64,000 bases of DNA. Source: Rhodothermus marinus DSM 4252. Its GTDB lineage: Bacteria > Bacteroidota > Rhodothermia > Rhodothermales > Rhodothermaceae. The DNA is taken from contig NC_013501.1 of the NCBI RefSeq assembly GCF_000024845.1, positions 2,026,874-2,090,873 on the forward strand, written 5' to 3'. Shown piece after piece: positions 47,126-55,242 of the stretch. The position numbers and the translations under genes are program-made. The first letter of the stretch is position 1, and each line of letters opens with the position of its first letter. Below the pieces are notes generated by a model. It searched no databases, was not told the origin of the DNA, and saw nothing but the letters and a program-made list of their open reading frames with translations.

Positions 47126-48313
47126 ATGCTGCTGCTGGCGCTGTGGCTGGGCGGCTGGCTCCTGGCGGCCGATACCAGCCGGTTCACCTCCGAGCTGGCC
47201 GTCGCCTACACAGCCGACGTCATGAGCCCGCTGGCCGGCGCGTCGGTGCGGCCGGTGTGGATGGACAACGTGGACGTCACGCTGACGCTGCACCTGACGC
47301 CGCGCACCACGCTGTTCCTTTACGGACTGGGCAACCAGGGCGGCTCGATCAGCGCGCGGGTCGGCGATGCACAGGGCGTCAGCAACATCGAGGCGCCCAC
47401 CTCCTGGCGACTCTACGAAGCGTTTGTCGAGCACGTGACGGCCACCGGCCGCCTTTCCGTGCTGGCGGGGCTGTACGACCTGAACAGCGAGTTCGACGTG
47501 CTCCCGGCCGCCGGGCTTTTCATCAACAGCTCGTTCGGCATCGGCGCCGAACTGGCCGCCAGTCGCCCGCAGGGACCGTCAATTTTCCCCGTGACGTCGC
47601 CCGGACTCCGGCTTCGCCTGGGTTTTCAGCGAAGCGCCCGGTATGCCGGTTACCTGCAGGCCGTGGCGCTCGACGGGGTGCCGGGGCACCCGGACCGCCC
47701 CGCCGGCACGCACATCGTCTTCGGGCGTAACGACGGCCTGCTGCTGGTGGCCGAAGCCGGTGCGCTGGTGCATCCGGAAGCACCGCTGCCCGACGGCTCG
47801 CCGATCCGGCTCGTCAGCCGCCTGCACGAACATCCCCACCATCACAAACTGGCACTGGGCGTCTGGTACTACACCGCCCGCTTCCGGTGGCTCGACGCAG
47901 ACCGCACGCAACGGGGCAATGCCGGCGTCTATCTACTGGGTGAATCGCGGCTCTACCGGGAAGACCCCCGCACGCTCTGGGCCTTTCTGCGGGTGGGCGT
48001 GGCGCATCCGCGCGTGAACCGCTTCGGCGCCTACACGGGCGGGGGCTTCAGCGGAAGGGGCTGGGTGCCGGGACGCCCGGCCGATCGCATGGGACTGGCC
48101 GTCGCCGCCGCCCACAACAGCAGCGCCTACCGCCGCCTGCAGCGACGGCAGGGCACGCCCGTGCACCGTACCGAATGGGTCTTCGAAGGCACCTATCTGC
48201 TTGCCCTCGGCGCAGCGCTCCACCTGCAGTTCGATCTGCAATGGGTGCTCCACCCCGACACCCGCGCCGGCAGCGTGCTGGTCGGCGGCCTTCGCCTGCT
48301 GTGGAGTCCTTAA
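47126..48313 (+). CDS. OprB-like carbohydrate-selective porin
   Basis: The 395-residue product begins with a hydrophobic segment (LLLALWLGGWLLAA) without the usual basic n-region. The body has OprB-like features: TSRFTSELAVAYTADV, NIEAPTSWRLYEAFVEHVTA, VLAGLYDLNSEFDVLPAAGL, FINSSFGIGAELA, an HEHPHHHKLALGVWYYTARF loop and a barrel-like C-terminus. An in-frame stop 9 bp before the ATG forces this start. The family forms sugar-permeable porins in the outer membrane. Its stop overlaps the stop of the convergent DUF5615 gene. Confidence 0.65.
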   Translation: MLLLALWLGGWLLAADTSRFTSELAVAYTADVMSPLAGASVRPVWMDNVDVTLTLHLTPRTTLFLYGLGNQGGSISARVGDAQGVSNIEAPTSWRLYEAFVEHVTATGRLSVLAGLYDLNSEFDVLPAAGLFINSSFGIGAELAASRPQGPSIFPVTSPGLRLRLGFQRSARYAGYLQAVALDGVPGHPDRPAGTHIVFGRNDGLLLVAEAGALVHPEAPLPDGSPIRLVSRLHEHPHHHKLALGVWYYTARFRWLDADRTQRGNAGVYLLGESRLYREDPRTLWAFLRVGVAHPRVNRFGAYTGGGFSGRGWVPGRPADRMGLAVAAAHNSSAYRRLQRRQGTPVHRTEWVFEGTYLLALGAALHLQFDLQWVLHPDTRAGSVLVGGLRLLWSP

Positions 48314-48678
48314 GACGACAGCGGAAGCGAACGTATGCGCACCTGTGCCTCGGTCACGCTCACCATGGCTCCGGCACGCAACTGATCACCGAATCTGTCA
48401 ATTATTCCCATCAGATATCTATTCACATTTTCAGGGCGCATATTTCGAAGACGAAACACGATCACAGTGGGTAACCGGGCGCCGCTCGCAGCCATCAGTT
48501 CACCAAAATCAAGATCATGCGTCAATAAGATTCTGCGTTCTGTTCGCGCCAGTTCCAGAATAGACGCATCCGTAAGTAACTGGCCCTTAAGTTCGCGAAG
48601 ATGAACGGCGTCATATCCTTGTTCTCTCAGAAACCTGACCGTATAGGGAGAAATCCCCATGTCTGCAAGGAACCTCAT
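48310..48678 (-). CDS. DUF5615 PIN-like toxin
   Basis: The 122-residue product, from the ATG at 48676-48678, has MRFLADMGISPYTVRFLREQ at the start, DAVHLRELKGQLLTDASILE in the middle and the acidic LLTHDLDFGELM motif near residues 50-61, all typical of the PIN-like DUF5615 family. These are predicted RNase toxins paired with DUF433 proteins, as here: it overlaps the DUF433 gene by ATGA. Confidence 0.85.
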   Translation of the reverse strand: MRFLADMGISPYTVRFLREQGYDAVHLRELKGQLLTDASILELARTERRILLTHDLDFGELMAASGARLPTVIVFRLRNMRPENVNRYLMGIIDRFGDQLRAGAMVSVTEAQVRIRSLPLSS

Positions 48679-48929
48679 GGGGTTTCTGGACTCAGTGGCA
48701 CGACCCATTCCTCGGAGAGCCAGGCCGCATACTTGAGCGCCTGATGAATATCTTCAGGTTCCAGATAAGGATAGGCTTCAAGAATTTCGTGGACTTGCAT
48801 TCCATTTGCCAGCAAATTCAAGATCAGCGAAACCGTGACCCGTGTGTCCCGAATGCAGGCACGTCCCCCCATCACTTCAGGATCGAACGTAATACGTTCC
48901 AGGCCAGGCACAGGAAAACGTGCTTTCAT
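48675..48929 (-). CDS. DUF433 antitoxin
   Basis: The 84-residue product carries the DUF433 pattern: ITFDPEVMGGRACIRDTRVT, VSLILNLLANGMQVHEILEA and YPYLEPEDIHQALKYAAWL, a winged-helix type fold. It is coded just before, and overlapping, the DUF5615 toxin, the standard order of this toxin-antitoxin type. Confidence 0.88.
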   Translation of the reverse strand: MKARFPVPGLERITFDPEVMGGRACIRDTRVTVSLILNLLANGMQVHEILEAYPYLEPEDIHQALKYAAWLSEEWVVPLSPETP

Positions 48930-48954
48930 GGACGTCTTGCTTTTTTGATCAGGT

Positions 48955-50289
48955 TCATGCCGGTACGGGTTGACCGGCCAGCATTTCGATCGTCAGCGCG
49001 GCCGTCCAGGAAAAGCCCGTCGCCCCGCAGCCGGTCCCGTCCCGTGGGTCGTAGTACTCCATGAAACCAGACTTCTGCACCAACTCCAGGCTGTGCTGCC
49101 GGATCGTCTCGGCCAGCTCGTGATAGCCGTAGCGGCGCAGCCCCTCCATGACCATCCAGTTGATGATGATCCACACCGGGCCGCGCCAGTAGCGCCGCGG
49201 CTCAAAAAACAGGTTGTTCTTGGCCTGCGAGGGCACATAGTAGCGCGTCCCGTCCGGCGCGTACTCTTCGGGATTGCGCAGGTGCTCTTCGACAAGCCGA
49301 CGCGCCTGCCGCTCGCTGGCCAGACCGGCAAACAGCGGGATGAACGTGGCGCAGCCGTTTTCTTCGAGCACGCGTCGGGCGCGCAGGTCGTAGGCGAAGT
49401 ACAGACCGTGCTCTTCGCTCCAGAGCCGGGCGTTGAAGGCGTAGCGCGTGGTGGCCAGCCACTCGTCGAACTCCTCGGTGGGCTCGCCCAGTTCGGCGGC
49501 CAGCGCCCGCAGATCGCGCTGCGCCCGGTACATGAGCGCGTTGAAGAGCGTGTCCTGCACCAGAAACGGCGAGCGGGCGTAGATCGTCTCCTGATCGTAG
49601 CCCCACTGTCGGAACAGGTCGATCAAATAGATGAAGCGCTGGTATTCGGCCTGAATGGGCCGCTCGTCTTCGCGCACGTGCAGAAAGTCCTTACGCTGGT
49701 AGGCCGGCACGCGCGTGGGGATGACCCGGATCATGGGCTCCACAAAACGCGCGGCGTTGTCGGTGCCCGACTCCCAGGGATGCACGATCGCCACCAGGCC
49801 GGTGTTTTCGGGGTCCCGTGCCGTACGCAGCCAGCGATGCCAGCGGTAGAGCGCCGGGTAGATCTCCCGCACAAAGGCCAGCGAGGCCTCACGGTCCGGC
49901 GCCCGCTCGTGCATCAGCCGCACGCAGGTGGCCAGCAGCGGCGGCTGCACGATCCCGGAGGTCAGCACGCCCTCCGGCGCGTTCGGGCTCCGCTCGATCT
50001 GCCAGAAATCGGGCGTCGGGAAGTAGTCGGAAGCGCCGTTGTGGTAGACCACGTGCGGCAACATGCCGTCCTTCCACTGCCCTTTCAGCAGCGAGCGGAT
50101 CTCCTGCTCGGCCCGCGGTCGATCGAAGTGGCTGAGTCCCAGCGCCACCAGCGCCGCGTCCCAGTTCCACTGATGGGGATACTGGTAGGTCCCCGGCTTG
50201 ATGAAAATCCCGTTTACGTCGTTCGCCTGGAGGATCGCTCTGGCCTGCTCGATCAGCGCGTCCGGGTCAATGACAATCGGTTCAGACAT
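48955..50289 (-). CDS. GH63-family glycosidase, mannosylglycerate hydrolase-like
   Basis: The 444-residue product has no signal peptide, so it should be cytoplasmic. It contains the (alpha/alpha)6 signature QWNWDAALVALGLSHFDRPR (~40-59), PWESGTDNAARF (~170-181, with the acidic pair expected at the active site), GPVWIIINWMVMEGLRRYGY, and EYYDPRDGTGCGATGFSWTA (~410-429) with the second acidic residue. This short GH63 form includes bacterial mannosylglycerate/glucosylglycerate hydrolases, such as those of Thermus. Other alpha-glycosidases of GH63 are possible. It lies 25 bp before the DUF433 gene and diverges from the M49-like gene. Confidence 0.75.
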   Translation of the reverse strand: MSEPIVIDPDALIEQARAILQANDVNGIFIKPGTYQYPHQWNWDAALVALGLSHFDRPRAEQEIRSLLKGQWKDGMLPHVVYHNGASDYFPTPDFWQIERSPNAPEGVLTSGIVQPPLLATCVRLMHERAPDREASLAFVREIYPALYRWHRWLRTARDPENTGLVAIVHPWESGTDNAARFVEPMIRVIPTRVPAYQRKDFLHVREDERPIQAEYQRFIYLIDLFRQWGYDQETIYARSPFLVQDTLFNALMYRAQRDLRALAAELGEPTEEFDEWLATTRYAFNARLWSEEHGLYFAYDLRARRVLEENGCATFIPLFAGLASERQARRLVEEHLRNPEEYAPDGTRYYVPSQAKNNLFFEPRRYWRGPVWIIINWMVMEGLRRYGYHELAETIRQHSLELVQKSGFMEYYDPRDGTGCGATGFSWTAALTIEMLAGQPVPA

Positions 50290-50423
50290 CGGTGCAGGTC
50301 GTACAATGCTTTTGCGCTTCTTCTACAGAAAGACGACGCGCACGTTTCACCGCGCCCTTGCAAATGAATCCGACGTGCCGCATCTTGAACCGGCATCCGC
50401 TGCAACTTTCTTTCGGAAATATT

Positions 50424-52091
50424 ATGCGCTGCTATCTCCTTCTGTTCGCACTCCTGCTGTTACCAGCCTGTGAAACGCCGGAAACCATGCCCGAAGCAAG
50501 CCTCGACACCGTGCTGACCGTGCCGGGCGCCTCGCCCGAAGCGCAGGCGCTCCTGCGCAAGTATGCGCCGTTCCGGCTCGAAGCCGACCTGAGCGGCCTT
50601 TCGGACAACCAGCGTCGAATGCTCGGCCTGCTTATCGAGGCGGCCCGTGAAATGGACGCCATCTTCAAGGTGCAGGCCTACGGCAACCTGGATTCGCTGC
50701 TGGCCACGATCGAAGATCCGGGCCTTCGCCGCTTTGTGGAAATCAACTACGGTCCCTGGGATCGCCTCGACGGCAACCGCCCCTTCCTCGAAGGCGTGGG
50801 CCCCAAACCGCCGGGCGCCAACTTCTATCCGCCCGACATGACGCGCGAGGAATTCGAGGCGGCCGCCGCCGAAAACGAAGCGCTCCGCAGCCTCTACACC
50901 ATGGTACGGCGCGACGCGCAGGGCCGGCTCGTCGCCATCCCCTACCACGAGTTTTTTGCGCCGCACGTCCGCCGTGCTGCCGAACTGCTTCGCCAGGCGG
51001 CCGAACTGGCCGAGGACGAAGGGCTTCGCCGCTACCTCACGCTCCGCGCCGAGGCGCTCCTGACCGACGACTACTACGAAAGCGATCGGGCCTGGCTCGA
51101 CATGAAGACGAACACGATCGACGTCGTGATCGGCCCGATCGAAACCTACGAGGACCAGCTCTTCGGCTACAAGGCGGCCGCCGAGGCCTTTGTGTTGCTC
51201 AAAGACCGCGCCTGGAGCGAACGCCTCGGCCGCTACGCCACGCTGCTGCCCGAACTGCAGGCCGCACTGCCCGTTCCGGACGCCTACAAACGCGAGCAGC
51301 CCGGCACCGACTCGGACCTCGGCGCCTACGACGCGCTCTACTACGCGGGCGACGCCAACGCCGGCGCCAAGACGATCGCCATCAACCTGCCCAATGACGA
51401 GCGCGTCCAGCTCGAAAAAGGCACGCGCCGCCTGCAACTCAAAAACGTCATGCGGGCCAAGTTCGAAAAAATCCTGCTGCCGATTGCCGACGTGCTGATC
51501 GCTGAAGACCAGCGCCCGCACATCACCTTCGACGCTTTCTTCGGCAACACGATGTTTCACGAGGTGGCGCACGGGCTGGGCATCAAACACACGATCACCG
51601 GCCGCGGCACCGTGCGCGAAGCGCTGCGCGATCTGTACACGACCATGGAGGAAGGTAAGGCGGACGTGCTGGGCCTCTACATGGTCACCTGGTTGATCGA
51701 CCGCGGCGAGTGGGAGGCCGATCCGATGGATCACTACGTGACCTTCCTGGCCGGGATCTTTCGTTCGATCCGCTTCGGGGCAGCCAGTGCCCACGGCCGC
51801 GCCAACCTCATCCGGTTCAACTTCTTCAAGGAGCAGGGCGCCTTCACGCGCGACGCGGCTACCGGCACCTACCGGGTCGTGCCCGAGCGCATGCAGGCGG
51901 CCGTCGCGGCGCTCTCGGAACAGATTCTTCGCCTGCAGGGCGACGGCGACTATGCGGCCACGGCCGCCTTCATCGAGCGCTACGGACAGATGGACGACAC
52001 GCTGCGCGCCGACCTGGCCCGCATCCAGCAGGCCGGCATCCCCGTGGACATCGTCTTCGTACAGGGACCGGAAGTGCTGGGACTGGAGTAG
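50424..52091 (+). CDS. M49-like (dipeptidyl-peptidase III family) zinc metallopeptidase lipoprotein
   Basis: The 555-residue product starts at 50424, preceded by CGGAAA, and has lipobox Leu-Leu-Pro-Ala-Cys (Cys16). A longer frame to 50292 overlaps the promoter region of the divergent glycosidase gene and lacks a signal peptide. The zinc site is HEVAHGLG (His379, His383) and EEGKAD (Glu409/Glu410), comparable to the HELLGH/EECRAE pair of dipeptidyl peptidase III, but with a normal HExxH spacing. Other conserved stretches are NFYPPDMTREEFE and YDALYYAGDANAGAKTIAIN. It probably acts on peptides in the envelope. A strong terminator follows. Confidence 0.8.
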   Translation: MRCYLLLFALLLLPACETPETMPEASLDTVLTVPGASPEAQALLRKYAPFRLEADLSGLSDNQRRMLGLLIEAAREMDAIFKVQAYGNLDSLLATIEDPGLRRFVEINYGPWDRLDGNRPFLEGVGPKPPGANFYPPDMTREEFEAAAAENEALRSLYTMVRRDAQGRLVAIPYHEFFAPHVRRAAELLRQAAELAEDEGLRRYLTLRAEALLTDDYYESDRAWLDMKTNTIDVVIGPIETYEDQLFGYKAAAEAFVLLKDRAWSERLGRYATLLPELQAALPVPDAYKREQPGTDSDLGAYDALYYAGDANAGAKTIAINLPNDERVQLEKGTRRLQLKNVMRAKFEKILLPIADVLIAEDQRPHITFDAFFGNTMFHEVAHGLGIKHTITGRGTVREALRDLYTTMEEGKADVLGLYMVTWLIDRGEWEADPMDHYVTFLAGIFRSIRFGAASAHGRANLIRFNFFKEQGAFTRDAATGTYRVVPERMQAAVAALSEQILRLQGDGDYAATAAFIERYGQMDDTLRADLARIQQAGIPVDIVFVQGPEVLGLE

Positions 52092-52130
52092 CTGCCCGCG
52101 TCTACAGCGAACGTCCCGAAGACCTGACCG

Positions 52131-52170
52131 AAAAGCCCCGGAGCCTTAAGCTCACGGGGCTTTTGTTTTG
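52131..52170. terminator. Bidirectional terminator shared by the M49-like gene and the CRISPR array
   Basis: Perfect 10-bp arms AAAAGCCCCG (52131-52140) and CGGGGCTTTT (52155-52164), with GAGC/GCTC able to pair inside the loop. The plus strand continues TTTTGTTTTG, suiting the peptidase gene. On the minus strand the stem ends in CTTTT, suiting the CRISPR transcript coming from the right. It is 10 bp from the first array repeat. Confidence 0.85.
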
Positions 52171-52173
52171 CCT

Positions 52174-54735
52174 CTCTCAATACCAAAAAGGTGCGATTAA
52201 AACTTACCTTCAGGCACGAGCTCGGCAAAGGAATCGCCGCATTTCAATACCAAAAAGGTGCGATTAAAACCAAGCACACGCAGCGTGCGCGTTGCCGTAT
52301 CGCGCATTTCAATACCAAAAAGGTGCGATTAAAACAAGTCGGCCCGCACTTCCAGGCGCTACCTGTTCCCATTTCAATACCAAAAAGGTGCGATTAAAAC
52401 AAAAATGAGGACGTTCACAATTGAAGTCTCTCGTCGATTTCAATACCAAAAAGGTGCGATTAAAACGAGGGCGCTGCGCGATTGCGACCCATGTCCCCCT
52501 CTCATTTCAATACCAAAAAGGTGCGATTAAAACTCAACATCGCTCCCAACAAGCCCTCCCTGGACGACATTTCAATACCAAAAAGGTGCGATTAAAACGA
52601 GCATTGATCACAGTTCTCCGAAACACTCTCTATGAGAATTTCAATACCAAAAAGGTGCGATTAAAACTGCCCATAGACAGCACCTCTGTTGAGTAGATGC
52701 TGTATTTCAATACCAAAAAGGTGCGATTAAAACAAGATACGCAGAAAACCACAAATAAAAATAACCGTCATTTCAATACCAAAAAGGTGCGATTAAAACC
52801 GTCAAAGCCGATCGCCAGCACGCGACTGTCGCGCAATTTCAATACCAAAAAGGTGCGATTAAAACCATCCTCACGCGAAAGACGGCCGTCTCGGCTTTCG
52901 GCATTTCAATACCAAAAAGGTGCGATTAAAACCGGCGGCCCCACGTATTTAAAGCGCTGTACGCCAGCCATTTCAATACCAAAAAGGTGCGATTAAAACG
53001 CTCGATGCACATGGCGCCAAAGAGCGGCACGTCCAGATTTCAATACCAAAAAGGTGCGATTAAAACGCTGGACAACGGCCAGGGCCTGCCCGTCGATTTG
53101 TAATTTCAATACCAAAAAGGTGCGATTAAAACCTGGAGGATCTGCAGCGGCGGATTCCGATCCTGGAGATTTCAATACCAAAAAGGTGCGATTAAAACTT
53201 AACATCTGCCCGCGCTGCGCAGCGCGAGTGGTCCATTTCAATACCAAAAAGGTGCGATTAAAACCGTGCATCAACTGCGCCAACTGCCGCGCGCTTTCTG
53301 ATTTCAATACCAAAAAGGTGCGATTAAAACCCAGCCAGCGCGGTGTTGGCGATAGTGAACATGTAGATTTCAATACCAAAAAGGTGCGATTAAAACGGCC
53401 CGCGAGCATGCTGCAGAGGCGGCGCGGAAGACTAATTTCAATACCAAAAAGGTGCGATTAAAACATCAGAAGAGTTATTTGCAACAAAGTTCGTATAAGC
53501 ATTTCAATACCAAAAAGGTGCGATTAAAACTCGCCAATCTGGCCGAAACGCCTATCTGTATTTCCTTATTTCAATACCAAAAAGGTGCGATTAAAACTCT
53601 GCAATCCGGCCGGCGTGTCAATGCGGATAAATGTGCATTTCAATACCAAAAAGGTGCGATTAAAACGCGATTCGTGCGAACGTGCGCCGGCGTCAGCAAG
53701 AGATTTCAATACCAAAAAGGTGCGATTAAAACCCGCTCCAGTGTGCTGCGCGAGGATGCGACGAGCATATTTCAATACCAAAAAGGTGCGATTAAAACCC
53801 GCTTCGCCGAGGGTGGGGCTGTGGAGCCCGAGCCTATTTCAATACCAAAAAGGTGCGATTAAAACCCTTTGTGTTTTAGTGATCCTTCTGGCGACAATAT
53901 AATTTCAATACCAAAAAGGTGCGATTAAAACGTTCCCGAGTTCGACTGTAAATCTGTAAGTGAAATAATTTCAATACCAAAAAGGTGCGATTAAAACAGC
54001 CTCTGCCAATCCGTTTTCCCAGCTTAAATTTTGCATTTCAATACCAAAAAGGTGCGATTAAAACGCGCCATTCCCATTGACAGACACATGACGCTGCCGG
54101 ATATTTCAATACCAAAAAGGTGCGATTAAAACGTACAAGTGTTGGCCGAAGAAAACGGGCTTGCGCCAATTTCAATACCAAAAAGGTGCGATTAAAACAC
54201 GGAGGTTTGCCATGCGTATCAATGAATTTCTCTATTTCAATACCAAAAAGGTGCGATTAAAACTTTTGCATAGTTAAACAATTGTTCTTTGTTCTTAGCC
54301 ATTTCAATACCAAAAAGGTGCGATTAAAACGTTATATCCGTTAACAATAAAACCGTTGGAGGTAGCTAATTTCAATACCAAAAAGGTGCGATTAAAACCG
54401 CTCGCTACGGCGGAAGACTGGCGGCTCGGCCGGCGTAATTTCAATACCAAAAAGGTGCGATTAAAACCGTACGTTTGGGAATAAGACAATTCCTCATCAA
54501 AACATTTCAATACCAAAAAGGTGCGATTAAAACGGCTGAGGTATGAAGCCGGTGTCATCTACTTCAAGATTTCAATACCAAAAAGGTGCGATTAAAACGA
54601 GTACCTTCCTCAGAGCCAGCACAATCGGCCTTTCGGCATTTCAATACCAAAAAGGTGCGATTAAAACTCGCCATGTAGCGTAAACCTCAACAATAGACGA
54701 CTCCCATTTCAATACCAAAAAGGTGCGATTAAAAC
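52174..54735 (-). CRISPR. CRISPR array, 39 repeats and 38 spacers, transcribed on the minus strand
   Basis: Thirty-nine 30-nt repeats (for example 52241-52270 and 54706-54735) are separated by 38 unique-looking spacers of 35-39 nt. The 38 repeats from 52241 on look identical to me. The first (52174-52203) differs at two positions in its outer end, as expected for the leader-distal terminal repeat. Read on the minus strand, the repeat begins GTTTTAATCG and ends ATTGAAAT, the 8-nt crRNA handle type of subtypes I-A/I-B/III. So the leader is on the right, and a consensus promoter is found there. Some spacers are AT-rich (54264-54300, 54331-54368, 52734-52769), others as GC-rich as the host. No cas gene lies in the window, so type cannot be settled. 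Confidence 0.98.
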
Positions 54736-54765
54736 CCGGCCTTTCAAAGAGCAGAACCGGCTTCT

Positions 54766-54801
54766 GGAGGTCATTATAAGCGATTGAAACCGGAATGTCA
54801 A
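54766..54801 (-). promoter_or_regulatory. CRISPR leader promoter with full sigma70 consensus
   Basis: On the minus strand TTGACA (54796-54801) and TATAAT (54773-54778) are separated by exactly 17 bp. Transcription would start near 54766, about 30 nt before the first repeat (ending 54735). The spacer between the boxes contains GTTTCAATCGC, which resembles the beginning of the CRISPR repeat (GTTTTAATCGC), perhaps a decayed repeat or a leader motif. Confidence 0.85.
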
Positions 54802-54808
54802 GTCCCCG

Positions 54809-54856
54809 AAGTCGTCGACCTCCGATTACCTCTGAAACCCCGGGGGCCGACGACTT
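54809..54856. repeat. Inverted repeat in the CRISPR leader region
   Basis: Arms 54809-54824 and 54841-54856 match at 14 of 16 positions around a 16-nt loop, starting 8 bp upstream of the -35 box. It may be a binding site for a leader protein, a fold in leader DNA or a terminator for upstream transcription. Confidence 0.5.
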
Positions 54857-55176
54857 TTCACAAACAAAATAAACACAACATCTTAAAACAACGGGATCGA
54901 AAATTCCTTGCCCGATCTTTGCTGAATACTTCTCGTTATCACGAAGGACGACGACCGGACGACGAACCTTTCCCTTCAGGAAAACAGCGTTTACACCCGC
55001 ATGAGTCCTTCTTTTCACCGGTCTCAGAATCAAGCCCCGGGTCTTGTTTTCAGTTGCCCACGATCGAGGCTTTCCAGATGAGCGCATGAGAAGCAAATCA
55101 TCCCGGACCGACAACTGACCCCTGCGCCGGCCGGTGCCACCGATGCGACTTTTTCGTTTCTTCACCAAAACCCTGC
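54857..55176. other. CRISPR leader / intergenic region before the tetR promoter
   Basis: About 320 bp with no supportable gene. The left part (54857-54900) is AT-rich and fits a leader. Open frames through here have no ribosome site or domain. The tetR promoter begins at 55177. Confidence 0.55.
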
Positions 55177-55210
55177 TTGACACCTCTACCGTCAGTCATT
55201 TTTATTGTAG
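55177..55210 (+). promoter_or_regulatory. Probable promoter of the tetR-exporter operon
   Basis: TTGACA at 55177-55182 is followed after 18 bp by TTTATT and after 20 bp by TATTGT. The -35 is perfect and the -10 weak, which fits a regulated promoter. The palindromic operator starts directly after it. Confidence 0.55.
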
Positions 55211-55212
55211 AG

Positions 55213-55242
55213 TGGAAACTAAAAATACAATCTTAGTTTCCA
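55213..55242 (+). promoter_or_regulatory. TetR-type operator touching the tetR start codon
   Basis: TGGAAACTAA (55213-55222) and TTAGTTTCCA (55233-55242) are perfect 10-bp arms with a 10-bp centre. The right arm ends on the A of the ATG. The size and place suit autorepression by the TetR protein and control of the whole exporter operon. Confidence 0.75.

Noticed and set aside
47002-47730. A plus-strand frame starting 124 bp before the porin gene
   Set aside because: It runs mostly over the porin in another phase, with Arg/Gly/Ala-rich shadow composition.
52191-53902. Chains of small open frames in both directions with repeated FNTKKVRLK-like peptides
   Set aside because: They are translations of CRISPR repeats and spacers.
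54784-55183. Small frames in the CRISPR leader region on both strands
   Set aside because: No domain or ribosome site; one includes a CRISPR repeat. The region is better explained as leader and tetR promoter.
52092-55241. cas genes next to the array
   Set aside because: Every reading frame beside the array was considered; the neighbours are a peptidase gene, a terminator and tetR. No Cas motif was seen in the window.
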